Origin: Paramacrobiotus richtersi
Lineage: Eukaryota; Tardigrada; Eutardigrada; Parachela; Macrobiotidae
DNA: 26,078 nucleotides
Assembly (NCBI GenBank): GCA_034698045.1
Contig: JAQGAU010000577.1
Coordinates: 1-26,078 of the forward strand
Direction of reading: 5' to 3'
The notes beneath the pieces were generated by a model. That model worked only from the letters and a program-made list of their open reading frames with translations, was not told the origin of the DNA and searched no databases. The position numbers and the translations under genes are program-made. Below are positions 9,340 to 18,824 of this stretch, one piece after another. Every line of letters starts with the position of its first letter. The first letter of the stretch is position 1.

Positions 9340-9921
9340 TTGTAGGAAGCTTCGATGTGTCACAGAGCACAAGTGGGCCGTGGACGTGTATGGGCGTACG
9401 GGCTTATCTGTAAACGCACAAAGGGTCGACACCCGAAGCCCGTGCGTTGAATGGTGTCGTTCGTCGCGCGCTTGTTTCAGCCAGCATCCCTGCAGTACGT
9501 GAACTACCAGGCTTGGACAGAGGAGACAGAAAGCTTCCGGATGGCTTGGCACCAATGCATTGGAAAGCAGTAAAACCGCTGTCTGGGACGTTACCGCAGC
9601 GTACACATGTGCTGATTCTTATAATGCCCGCACCAGCACTATCTGTGGAGCAGCAGCAGATAAACGAGAACGGCAGAATAACTCAAGGAGACCCTATACA
9701 GCGCTCTGAGGGTTCGACATCCCGTCCAGCCGATCGGGTTCGAGACCATGGAAAGCAGAAGTCCTAGAGCCGCGGCATTCAAGAAATTATTGGGACGCCG
9801 AATACGAGATATTAACAGAAATCCCCGTTCGATTCAATTCTTTCGCCAACGCACAAGTGTTGAAATTCAGCGAGGAACGTCATTTGTGTTATGGGTGCGG
9901 ATAATTCGACCAAAGAAATAA
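9340..9921 (+). mobile_element. C-terminal polyprotein module of a retroelement, frameshifted relic
   Basis: The plus strand carries, spread over several frames, a conserved module found at the C-terminus of many animal retrotransposon reverse-transcriptase proteins. In order: AVDVYGRTGLS (family form VDxxGxHGLSC) at about 9370-9410, then VVRRALVSASIPAVRELPGLDR and LPDGLAPMHWKAVKPL (family RPDGxTxxPW...L) in the frame from 9447. Next comes DVTAAYTCADSYNA with GAAADKRENR (family WDVTVxDTxAxSY...AGxAAExxE) in a second frame from about 9588. Last is RHPVQPIGFETM...FKKLLGRRIRDI and FFRQRTSVEIQRGTS (family FLxQRxSxxIQRGNA) in a third frame, 9682-9921. Order and spacing fit the family, so at least three frame changes separate the pieces. 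The catalytic reverse transcriptase expected upstream is not recognised, so this is a 5'-truncated copy, typical of non-LTR elements. The clade cannot be set from this part. Confidence 0.72.
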
Positions 9922-10841
9922 GAGACGTGCTTTTGTTCTTCAGTGTCAAGCAAACATTTTCTAACAGGCAAAAACCATACAAATACAGCAAGGCTTGTGC
10001 TGGGACCGCAAAATCGCGTAAGCGCGCCCAAATGCCACCATGTGCAGTTGTTTTGTACTTAACGGCCTTGACTCTTTGTGAGATGTGTGGCCGAAAACCA
10101 GTCCAACTCTAATTATCCCCGTTCCTAAGCTGCTCGTGCGAAGTACTTTTGTTCCGGTTATCATTTCAAAAATCGTTTTCTTGTGTTTACCGGTCCTGGT
10201 TGCTCACTTCTGTTCCAACAAAAGGTGTAGCCACAGCTATAAGTTTTGGGATGATTTTATACTGTCTGCATTCAGAAACTTCGATGTTCTGAAGACGGTG
10301 ATAACCGTTCACGTGCATTATCTGCAGCTGTTTAATTTTAAATTGTCTAACTACGTGAGCGGGCGCACATGCCGCAGCAACCGCTTTCCTTTACGGAAGC
10401 AGACCGCTTTCAGGCGATGGCGTAGCTGGTGTAGGGTGTCTACGCCTTCCGACGTACCGGGAGCAGAATCTGGGCTCAGGTCGAAAAACGAAAAAAACCC
10501 ACGGTGGAGAGGGCAACGCCGCTGACAGCCTTTGTGTTCTGTGCCACTATGCAATCGTACAGAAACGAAAGCTTTAACTGGCTTCTGTAGCCAAGAATAA
10601 AGCAAGCTGTAGCGAAATCATTCCCTCGTTGTTTGCCGGGGTGTAGCACACGGCCGACCGCGCCGGTACTAGTGTGAAAGGTTACATGTCGAAACGTCGT
10701 GCTGCAGAATCATCGCACGTGGTATGTACGGAATCAAGAGGCGTCTGATTTATTGCTTCTACCGGGATTGTGGAAGTGTGATTAACAGCGTTATACTTTT
10801 CCATTCAGAGACTCGCAGAAAACGAAACGCGGGGTACTCAC
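9922..10841. other. Unassigned stretch
   Basis: No feature is recognised. The longest plus frame, 10085-10525 (146 codons), has a hydrophobic start and a basic end but no domain pattern, and a minus frame overlaps it at 10605-10351. Neither has splice or poly(A) support that I could see. Confidence 0.25.
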
Positions 10842-11086
10842 TGGGGCCGCTTGTTCCCGATGGAGTCACCGTACATGTAGACATCGCCGGGTCTGGCACG
10901 CAGGCTGCTGTGGTGGTAGTAGAAAGGGTTGTCGTCGTGGATACCGTTGTGGAGCTCGTTGTGGGAGTCGCGGTGGTCGTTGTCGAAGCCACGGAAGTCG
11001 TTGTTGGAGCCGCTGCGGTGCTTGTGGGAACTGTGGTGGTCGGCACTGTTGTTGTCTTGGGTGTCGTCCGTGTGATTGTCGGTTGC
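10842..11086 (-). CDS. Thr-rich mucin-like internal exon
   Basis: This minus-strand segment is bounded by a good acceptor (aattttgcag, ending at 11087) and a strong donor (CCCA|GTGAGTAC, donor at 10841). Between them the frame is open and encodes a Thr/Pro/Ala/Val-rich stalk with runs of threonine (for example STTTTLSTTTTAAC), then a short cysteine-containing end (CVPDPAMSTC, TVTPSGTSGP). Such stalks are heavily O-glycosylated in animal secreted or membrane mucin-type proteins. The plus strand is a shadow frame of valine repeats that comes from the same ACN/GTN triplets. Partner exons were not identified. A possible upstream exon ends at a GTGAGTATTG donor near 11205, in sequence without recognisable features. 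The triplet repeat could also be non-coding satellite, but the flanking splice sites and cysteines favour an exon. Confidence 0.5.
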
Positions 11087-11417
11087 CTGCAAAATTCGAC
11101 ATACGGCTTGCTGAACCAGTTTGTGCTTAGTTTTCAGACGGGGTCTCGGGAACGTCACAGTTAGTGCTTCTGGCATTCATAATCCAGATAATTTATTACA
11201 ATACTCACTAGAAATAAGTGGTGTCGAGAAATAAGTGGACTGCTAGGAAAAAATCCACAGAAAATAACAGTAACTTACTAGATGACTGATACCTGCACGT
11301 TTGGCCGTCGACGGCCATGGATCGAACCTGAATCGAACTTGAACGGATCGTAAAACCGTAAAAACTGAGGACTGAGGAGCTGAGAACTGTGGCGTTAGCC
11401 CATTTACTACCGTGCGT

Positions 11418-12454
11418 GTATGTGTGACTGGAAATAAGGCATCCCCCGCCAAAAAGTCTCCCCGGACTTTTTTCCCGGGTCTCCTTTGTGACGTTTGCCA
11501 AAAACATAACAGCAGCACATATGTGGTGACGGAAAGGATCTATGACGTAAACCTGGAAATCGTGGCGATCCGAGACCCGCTGCCATCGCCGCCATCACTG
11601 TGCCGAATACGCGAATTAAATATTTTCGGTCTAACAGCCGGTGGTGTTGTCTAAAGGGAGACATGATTGCCAAGATTTTTCATGTAGGGCGGATTTGATT
11701 GCCGTTGATGTTTTCGGTGATCTGGGAAGGGGGACCTAGTTGCCGGTAATGTTTCGGGTGCTGTACGTAGAGGGTACTTGATATTCGGTGATGTTTTGGG
11801 TTGCAAGAAAACGGGGACCTAATTGTGGTAATGTTTCGGGTGCTGTAAGTAGACGGAAATTAGTTGTCGGTGATGTTTTGAGTTCTAGGAAGGGAGACCT
11901 AACTGCCGCTGGTTATGGCTGCTGTATGTAAAGGGGACTTGATTGTCGATGATGTTTCAGGTTTGTACGTGAAGAGGACTTAATTAACGGTGATGTTTTG
12001 GGATATCTAAGAAGAGGTACCTTTACGTACAGCTCCAAAAACTTCAACGGCAATTAGGTCTTCCTTTCTCGACAACCCAGAGCATCGCCGGCAATCAATT
12101 TCCCACTACGCACAGCACCCAAAACATATCGACAATCAGGAACCCCTCTCTAGACCACCCAAAACAATAGCGGCAACAATATCCGCCCTACTTGAAGAAT
12201 CCCGGCAATTATGTGTCCCTTTTACAACTCCACCGGCTGTTAAACACAAATGTTCGGGTTCTGGTCACAGTGCTGGCGGCGGTGGCGCTTTGTTGCGGGT
12301 CTCTGATTGTGACGATTTTGAGATATGCGTCATAGGTCCTTTCGGTCACCAAGTGTATGCATGGGTTACGTTTTTGGCTATGGTTGCAGGGGTGACCCGC
12401 CAAAAAAGTCGGAGAGGACATTTTGCAGGGGGAAATTTTTGTTGCCGGACACAT
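11418..12454. mobile_element. Foldback (long inverted repeat) element, about 1.04 kb
   Basis: The arms at about 11418-11690 and 12165-12454 are inverted copies. Matching blocks include the GACTTTTTT...GGGTC segment, GCCAAAAACxTAAC, TGGTGACxGAAAGGA, CTATGACG, GAGACCCG, TAACAGCCGGTGGxGTTGT and GTAGGGCGGA. Between the arms lie degenerate tandem units of about 55 to 65 bp on the left (about 11690-12005). Their cores are GACCTAATTGxCGGTxATGTTTxGGGTGCTGTA-like. Inverted versions sit on the right (about 12035-12165), so the whole element folds on itself, with the centre near 12010. No transposase frame is present. Short frames in the two arms translate to similar peptides only because the arms are homologous. 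This is the structure of a non-autonomous foldback DNA transposon. Exact termini and target duplication were not fixed. Confidence 0.82.
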
Positions 12455-13440
12455 TTGTTGGTGGGCATGTTATATCAAGGTAAAGCACTAAAACATACAC
12501 TACCGTTCTTGACTCTTTATTTGTGCCTTCCAACAGGGACAAAGGTTTACGTTTTTGAGTGTATCACCGTCTCGGGCATCTGCCATTAAATTAAAACGCA
12601 TTTCTGCTTCGCGTTTCGCACAGAAGAGATTTCTAAATTGTGAAAACCGCCGACGAAAGAGCTGGCATACTCAAATGAGCAGCAAGCGTCACGCGCCACA
12701 AGGTATTTCGAGTGGCCCTTAAGGGTTACAGTTTGTCAGCGGTGTGACGGCACCGACGCAGGTCTTATGACATAATTGTGACCGGCAAAACCGTTAGGAT
12801 GAAAATGGTTTCGTTCGACGCAAATCTTGCTCACCAAAAGAATTAACTTCCCGATGTACTACGTGCTCTAGGACACGAAACCTGAGGTCATGCCGGTACA
12901 TTTACATAGGTCCCGTAGACAGTCAGTGGTTGCAGAACGCTTTGCCAGATTCCGTCTGGTAGTCAGTTTTAGGATTTTTGCAGAAACGTAACACGAACTT
13001 CGCTGTAGTCCAAAAGATACCTTACAGAGTTATGAGAGATGCGAGCTTAGACCTGAGGCTCTACTAAGAATGCTAATTCTACGAGCTAGGGTTCTACTGT
13101 CAGTTCCACCCACACAAGGCTTAAAATTATTCCCTTTAACGAAGCACTACCGACAATAATGTCTGGGTCTAGAAGTTATTGTCGACCGAAAAAAATGCCC
13201 CTTTGGTATAGTATACGGGCTATAATATATGTGCTGATCCCCCGGGACGTTTACACTGGCGGCCGTGTTTGCGGCTGTTGCAAGTTCTATGATCGGTGCG
13301 ATTCACAGGTTTCTCCTTGTAAGTCCGTCAAGACACCGCTCGCGCGCACGGTTGCGATGGTTGCGACATAGCTGGCGGTCACAGCGGGATCTGTTTACCA
13401 AAGCCTCGTTAACTGCAGCCGGTGTCACCGGGCTCCAACT
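12455..13440. other. Unassigned stretch
   Basis: No gene is recognised. Short plus-strand frames at 13159-13371 and 13265-13462 have no supporting features. The sequence is of mixed composition with no tandem repeats noticed. Confidence 0.3.
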
Positions 13441-13664
13441 AAAATGTCCCGTGGACCTTTAGATTTGTCTCCCTGGAGAAAGCCGAGCGTCAGGAAGGAA
13501 AAATTTTTGGACGAGCAAACTTCTTTATCCTCCGGACGGTTGTCCTGGTTTACAGGTAAAATCGTTCACCGGAGGTTCTTCCGTCCGGATGGTTTTACCG
13601 GTCACAGACGTGGACAGTTGCATAGAAACTCGGCATTCAGCATTAGCAATAACACTGCTGCTAA

Positions 13665-13914
13665 GCGCTTAAACGCGCTGTGTCTGATGGCTCTAATTTA
13701 TCTGTATTATACGTCTGGCCAAATGATTACGCCGGAGTGCCGGATGATGCCGTCTACATACAGTATACGGTGACTGTTTACCACGGTATTTTGTGCCATT
13801 CTGTTCCCCGTATGCCGGTAATATTTTTTTTTCGCAGGAAAACAGTCAATTTACCAGACGCTTTATTCAACGGAGAAATCACTGGACAGCATGAGAATTC
13901 GGATAAAAGCCTGA
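13665..13914 (+). CDS. Last two exons of an unidentified protein gene, possibly damaged upstream
   Basis: The exon at 13665-13785 encodes NLSVLYVWPNDYAGVP and DDAVYIQYTVTVYH, then ends CACG|GTATTT. A 52-nt intron with a poly-T tract and tttcgcag follows. The exon at 13838-13914 encodes KQSIYQTLYSTEKSLDS and RIRIKA and ends TGA. The split codon G|GA restores glycine. The alternating hydrophobic pattern suggests beta strands, as in an extracellular beta-sandwich. Upstream another possible intron (13556-13607, ACAG|GTAAAA to ggtcacag) is also exactly 52 nt. The frame after it must change once, near 13662, to reach this exon, so the gene may be broken there. An alternative reading continues the first exon's frame through the intron to 13946, which gives a less protein-like tail. 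Family unknown. Confidence 0.45.
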
Positions 13915-13957
13915 AGACCAAAATGCCAGAAATCCACCTGAATTAGGGTGATCTTTG

Positions 13958-14503
13958 CTAGCATATACCCTGCCGTCGGACGTAAGCCATACTGTATACT
14001 GTGTGAAAAAAATCTAGCCTGTTCAAAATTGCTAGCCATTCTTTGTACCTGGTAGTAACAGCATATGGGATACATCGGGAATGATCCGCATTAAAGAAGC
14101 CTTTCCGATTATCACACACACATCTGAGCTCCAGATTACAGATCGAAAGGGGATCGTGACAGCGTATTCCCGGCGAAGCGCATGGACAATCTAATTCAGC
14201 ATTAACTGACGCGCCAATACAATGCTTCTGGGAATACAGCGTGCTCAACGAGGTATCCCACAAGCTCTGCAAAACAGACAGATCTATGGTCGGCCGATTG
14301 GCGAATGAGGACTGGACAGCTGCGGTGGATGGCTGGAGTGGTTCATTTTGCCTGAATGAACTCAAGAAAGTTAAACTTCCCAATGGTAGCGGAAGGAGGG
14401 TCGCATCCGAGTAATCCTGTGAGCGTGAGTAATCCTGTCCGTCCAGTATGGTAAGCTTACAACCAATGGTCAGAACAAAGGCAACAAGCTTGTTTCCTTG
14501 CAT
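13958..14503 (-). CDS. Secreted Cys-rich protein with an EB/EGF-like module
   Basis: The ATG at 14503 opens a frame of 181 codons to 13958. The start looks like a signal peptide (MQGNKLVAFVLTIGCKLTI). A Ser/Leu-rich region of about 70 residues follows, then a compact cysteine module at about residues 94-140: HCIGASVNAELDCPCASPG, IRCHDPLSICNLELRCVC, then FFNADHSRC. This is the layout of EB or EGF-like extracellular modules (C-C-x-C...C...C...C-x-C...C). After RCIPYAVTT the sequence contains ACCAG|GTACAAAG, a good donor at 14048, so the exon probably ends at 14049 and the last 30 codons may be intron. No downstream exon was identified. The protein is probably extracellular and its function is unknown. 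It is tail-to-tail with the plus-strand gene at 13665-13914. Confidence 0.5.
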   Translation of the reverse strand: MQGNKLVAFVLTIGCKLTILDGQDYSRSQDYSDATLLPLPLGSLTFLSSFRQNEPLQPSTAAVQSSFANRPTIDLSVLQSLWDTSLSTLYSQKHCIGASVNAELDCPCASPGIRCHDPLSICNLELRCVCDNRKGFFNADHSRCIPYAVTTRYKEWLAILNRLDFFHTVYSMAYVRRQGIC

Positions 14504-14734
14504 TGTAGCGGTCGACCTTAACAGAAGTATTGTTAGTCCGAGAGAAAGATTGTGGTCACATTAAACTGTAGCACAGAGTTGTCAGTCATGCTGGCTTGAA
14601 TTTGCAGTCGAGCAGATGGTGCCTGCAGATGTTTTTCCACTTTTTCCTTTATCGTTGCGGTCAACGGCCTGTATGTCGGTGCCTTTCCACAGTTTTCAGA
14701 AGACACCTTAAGCCTGTGCTTAAGCCATTAGCTA
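14504..14734. other. Short intergenic stretch upstream of the 14503 gene
   Basis: This holds the presumed promoter of the minus-strand gene starting at 14503. No clear TATA box or initiator was identified. Confidence 0.2.
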
Positions 14735-14800
14735 ACCGGGAAGTAAGCTACTCTCTGCGTGCGACGGTTTAAATCCCGGCTGAGCTGCGGACGTGCGCGT
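14735..14800 (+). repeat. tRNA-like sequence, possible SINE head
   Basis: An A-box-like TTAGCTAACCGGGAAGTAAGC is followed about 25 nt later by a B-box-like GGTTTAAATCCCGGC. Both approximate the RNA polymerase III internal promoter elements of tRNA genes. The anticodon and T stems do not pair well, so this is not a functional tRNA. It fits a tRNA-derived SINE head or a tRNA pseudogene. Confidence 0.35.
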
Positions 14801-15885
14801 CCGCAAACGGTGGCCAACAACTAAACTGGTTGGCGATAAAGTATCAAAAGAATTTTGCCTATGGGTATGCTGAGCGTTCTGTTGATTCATCAAATCGGTT
14901 CGCTCACATTTGTCTCGGTTATTTGAAGTTACCGTAAGTGACTGGCCACCAACTACCACCACAGAGACTATTTTGGCTGTTTCGTGGTAAAATCCGCCAA
15001 GCTGTCAGTTCACATCTTTCACCTGAACCAGAAGTGCAGTGACTCACTGTAAAGAAAAAGTTATTGGGAAAAAGCCGCCGCCACAGAAGTACGTGCATAT
15101 GCAGACATATTACGAGACATTGCAAGGTAAAACATTCAAATACCAAAGAAACTCGCTGTTGTGCTTTTAAGACCATCGAAAACCTAACAAAGTTGCAGAT
15201 CATCGAACCCGTTCATCCGAGTATACTACAGTATATGGCAGTGAGAAAAACAGAAATGTTCACCAATGTTCACTTCGCTTTCGGCTATCCTTGACCATTC
15301 CGTACAAACGTTTTTTTTTCAATCTCTGCGGATGCACGGAACAGCATCTTTCGTTTCGAAGGGTTCAGGTTCAGGCGAACTACGGTCAGCAATCGAACTG
15401 ACAATAAAAATAAGATATCATTATGATCGATTTAATGTGATGCGAATTTGTTTGTAGATTACGTTTTCTGACTTCTTTGCCGTATTTATTGTTAGTCGCC
15501 GCCTGGTAGAGCTGCCGGCATTTGTTTATTCACTAAACTTTGTTTTAGTAGCAAAAGGTCTTTTATGTTTTTACCGCAACGGTAAGTTTAATAATTACAC
15601 TACATTAAATCTACAATACAAACACAGCGTCCAGACCAACAGAACCTGGGACTGTGCCCATTATACATAGTGCGTTTCCCCGTTGCATTAAGATGGACAG
15701 TCTTTGCTTAAAAAACTCTTTCGACCGCTGTTTCGCAGTGGCAGCGGAAGATTCTGAACTGGAATGCACGCACTAAAATGGAAGAACAGGCAAACCATAA
15801 CAAGGGAAATAACCTAAACAACAGCCTTTAAACTAATTGCTTCGGGCGCTTTCGGTAACTTTCCGCACAGCAATATTCGCGTCTT
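14801..15885. other. Unassigned stretch
   Basis: No gene is recognised. Overlapping short frames occur on both strands (minus 15203-14919, plus 15064-15294, plus 15266-15457) without domain or splice support. Confidence 0.3.
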
Positions 15886-15911
15886 CAACAACAACAACAA
15901 CAACAACAACG
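15886..15911 (+). repeat. (CAA)n microsatellite
   Basis: An uninterrupted run of CAA triplets, about 8.7 copies. It accounts for the poly-Thr and poly-Leu runs in overlapping frames here, which are therefore not called as genes. Confidence 0.95.
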
Positions 15912-16329
15912 GATTTTTTCCTCTGGAACATTTCGTCCAGGAGGGCCGAAATATTAAGCAGTGTAGACACATTTGAGCACTACGGTGGCTGCGTTCGGGG
16001 CGGAGAGTTTCGCCAACTGGTCTCCCTGTGGGGGATATGCACAGGGGCAAAAACCGATGCGGTTCAGGCGGCAGTACGGTTCGTGTAGTGTCGCCTAATA
16101 TAATTACGTCACCAATGATCCAGACTGGCCTACAAACATCACGAATTTGTCAACAGCCGTGTAAGCAAGTGTCAATTTGACTACATGGATGTTGTGAACA
16201 CCATCACGGACGGAACTATCCCGGTGTCAAATATGGCCCGGTAAAACTATCGATTTGTCGCCACTGCGTAAACTTCTGCGCAAGCGTGTTTACCCTTACA
16301 CTGTTAGACGTACGGGTACCTATGGACTA

Positions 16330-16660
16330 CGCTGAAACTGTCGGGCTTCTTGGCATGCAATGGCCGACGGGCTTCTTTGGCATGCACTGATCAGCACAGC
16401 CTAGTCGTGTACGAGATGTGTACCCTACAGTCGCCGCTGTCGGCTGTGTAAGCCTATGTGTACCCCGCTGTCGGCACTGTCGCGGCCATCGGGTATGTGG
16501 GCTTGTATGTACCCCCTTGTCGGCCACTTTCGGCCATTGTCGGGCACTGTCGGGCACTATCTGCCACTTTATGGCATTGTCGGGTACTGTCGGGCACTGT
16601 CGGGCACAGTCGGGCACTGTCTGACACTGTCGGGCACTATCGGGCACTGTGTTGGAATGT
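16330..16660 (+). repeat. Minisatellite with a 10-bp GTCGGGCACT-type unit
   Basis: From about 16515 to 16650 the sequence is a near-continuous array of the 10-bp unit GTCGGGCACT and variants (GTCTGACACT, ATCTGCCACT, GTCGGGTACT). Just upstream, a longer unit with TGTACCCC...GTCGGC is repeated at about 16418-16510. Another duplicated unit (CGGGCTTCTTGGCATGCA) lies at 16343-16390. Since 10 bp is not a multiple of three, all three frames give related 10-residue repeats. Those repetitive peptides explain the apparent frames here, which are not genes. Confidence 0.92.
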
Positions 16661-16701
16661 TGGTACTATCATATGTCGGCAACTATTGCTGAGAGTACCA
16701 G

Positions 16702-16914
16702 ATGCCGCGATCATCGCAACGATATCAAGAATTAGGTATCTTACATAATGCCTTTCCCGACCTGTGGAAGCAACGCGATGCGGTGCAGCTGTTCACAACA
16801 TATTTCCAGTTCAAAAGCGTCTTGGATATGAGCAGGTTCAAGGATAACACCAGGCATTGGAACCTGAGGAGAGCAGCAGCAATCAACGCGAATCACAAAC
16901 CGAAGTTCTGGTAA
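16702..16914 (+). CDS. Putative terminal exon, C-terminus of an unknown protein
   Basis: A 70-codon frame follows a possible acceptor (gagagtaccag, before 16702) and ends TAA at 16912-16914. AATAAA lies 12 nt later (16926-16931). The sequence is well mixed and helical in character (HNAFPDLWKQRDAVQLF, YFQFKSVLDMSRFKDN) and ends with a basic, aromatic tail (RHWNLRRAAAINANHKPKFW). I do not recognise the family. The closeness of a poly(A) signal to the stop suggests a real mRNA end. The minisatellite directly upstream would then lie in its intron or promoter. A minus frame (16941-16741) overlaps and is less convincing. Confidence 0.35.
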   Translation: MPRSSQRYQELGILHNAFPDLWKQRDAVQLFTTYFQFKSVLDMSRFKDNTRHWNLRRAAAINANHKPKFW

Positions 16915-16931
16915 ACCACAATGAAAATAAA

Positions 16932-17518
16932 ACCAAGACATCTTTAAAATACGATTCTCAATGGTCGTAGAAATATTTCAGGGCTGTGCCTGTGCCAGTC
17001 TGTCAGTCCGTTTAAAACTGATGATTTGTCCTGATTCCTGTATAATTAAGTCTGTTTGGCGAACTTAATACAAATATATTTTTAATTAATCATCTGATGG
17101 GATGTGATTGTCGAAAAAACATCAGGATTGTTTGCCTGTAAAATCTCGTTCCGCTCCCTTGTAAGTATAAAGTATACAGTTTACAGTGTAAAGGCGCTGT
17201 ACGACAAATAAGTGCAATAACGGCACCGCCAGCATTGTTGTATCGTAAATGTATGCTTCGGTCAAATTGGACAGTTTTCGGGAACTGCCGAATCGGTGTA
17301 GTGTCCATGTTGCACAACAAGTACAAAGACTCATAAAGAACCAGTACATAACATTCTAGCGCTTCTCGTGACAGTACTCCACTCTTATAATACGACAGAT
17401 AAACAAAAATTCCGTTCCTAATTAAATCTTTGTACAATTTTTCCTGTCCCGGATATGCAGTTGTTTGATTACTAGTACAATGCAAAAAATACTATACTAT
17501 CTGATATACTAAATACAA
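16932..17518. other. Unassigned stretch with an ambiguous minus-strand frame
   Basis: A 131-codon minus frame (17485-17090) is the longest here. It has no signal peptide or known motif, and a competing plus frame (about 17188-17337, after tttacag) looks about equally protein-like. Neither is called. Confidence 0.2.
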
Positions 17519-17698
17519 ATGGTTTGCTGCGATAAATGTAGCCATGTTATATGCAATTCTGGTACCCATGACGTTTGTGTGAGAACACAAGCTTGCGACC
17601 TACAACAGTCCCAGTGTGTCGCCATTCTGCGTGCCATTGTCGCTCCCTATCAACCCCTCGAGCAGTTTAAGGACTGGTTCCGGTTAGATAATTACTGA
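17519..17698 (+). CDS. Short Cys-rich ORF, EB-module-like
   Basis: An ATG at 17519 opens a 59-codon frame to TGA at 17696-17698. It encodes eight regularly spaced cysteines in its first half (CCDKC, VIC, HDVC, QACDL, SQC), then a short hydrophilic tail ending FRLDNY. The spacing resembles EB or similar small extracellular Cys modules, and loosely the Cys module of the minus-strand gene at 13958-14503. There is no signal peptide, and an in-frame TAA lies three codons before the ATG. This may therefore be the last exon of a gene whose acceptor I could not place, or a detached fragment. Cysteine density this high and regular is uncommon in random frames. Confidence 0.35.
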   Translation: MVCCDKCSHVICNSGTHDVCVRTQACDLQQSQCVAILRAIVAPYQPLEQFKDWFRLDNY

Positions 17699-18824
17699 CC
17701 GCTTATAACAATACAGATAGGCTTTACCGTCCATTTTATCGCTGTATAAAACCAGCGATCCTTGTATAGAACTTGTATATCAAAAACCTTCAAGGTTCGA
17801 CATTTTCTCAAGATGTTGCTTCTTCTATACGTTGCAGATATTCTTTTTAGGCAATTTTGTGGGTAATTTGGAACATGCTGTTTGGAAATCTATACGTTTA
17901 ACGAAACTCCGGTATCGCAATGGTACCAAGGTTAAGACCAAGCAGCCGGCATCTTTCCACACGTCTACTATGGATCCTAGATACAATATACAGATACTCA
18001 AATTGCTAGTGTGACATTTAGCTCAACTTTTATCACTGATTTACCAACCATAAAGAAATTGGATACTATACGTCGCAAGACTTCAGTAATTATTATCAGT
18101 TAACCGCATGGAAGTATACATACTGCAAGTTTATAAACATCGTAATTTCTTTACTTTCTGTAGTATACACAGCAGCAAGTATGTTCTTCGAATTTATAGT
18201 TTACTGTACAAGGAAAGGCGCACGAAGCTACGGCGAATCTTTCTAATAGCTTGATGAAGCTCCATAGAATTCGCGCATTTACTGCAAATTATGTTAAGCC
18301 AGAGAACATGAAGGGAGACATCCGGTGACTCGTCTTTTTTCCCTTCTTTAATCAAAATATGGGCAAATTTGATGGCCGCACTATATTTCAAAGACCAGAT
18401 CACACTCTCATTTATGCGACATACTATAAGTGTCGGTAAAGCACCCGTGCCCCAGCTGTGCGCATAGTCAGGTTTCCGTTGCCATTTTCCAACAATATCA
18501 TGTCAAAACTAAAATTTTTTAAACGGTTAAGTTAGCCTGGCCCGATGAAGATCCTGGACAAAAATTATTAAGCTCGCACTTATCCAGCTTCGAATCGCTA
18601 ATATCGAGCACTGCGTTACCACCGACAGCAAGCCCAGCTTACTGTAGTATGCTATAGGCAGCACAAGCGATGGTTTTTGCTCTGGAGTAGTATGTCATCC
18701 TTAGAAATAGTAAAAATAATTTCTGACCAGTGGTAACTATAAACGTCACTACACGCAGCACCATTATCCCGATACAGTGAACTTTCCATCCCGTCTGCAT
18801 TGCGTAACTCCTCCCGTTGTACTC
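17699..18824. other. Unassigned stretch
   Basis: There is a TATA-like element (TGTATAAAACC) near 17743. A plus frame at 17832-18014 (60 codons) and minus frames at 18403-18194 and 18884-18639 have no recognisable features. The last part precedes the start of the plus-strand MAM-like gene and should contain its promoter. Confidence 0.25.

Noticed and set aside
10724-11164. Plus-strand 146-codon Val-rich protein
   Set aside because: The valine repeats are the complement of threonine codons on the minus strand, where splice borders and cysteines support a mucin-like exon. The plus frame has no such support.
11243-12589. Two similar peptides on opposite strands, possible duplicated genes
   Set aside because: They lie within the homologous arms of the foldback element, and no start, splice or poly(A) features mark them as genes.
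15814-16088. Proteins with poly-Thr or poly-Leu tracts
   Set aside because: The tracts come from the CAA microsatellite read in different frames, and the flanks show no domain.
16330-16660. CRISPR-like array
   Set aside because: The 10-bp units are contiguous without unique spacers, and the window is eukaryotic.
16327-16748. Cys/Gly/His-rich or Pro/Asp/Gln-rich repeat proteins in the minisatellite
   Set aside because: A 10-bp tandem array gives periodic peptides in every frame on both strands, so the peptides follow from the repeat and are not evidence of coding.
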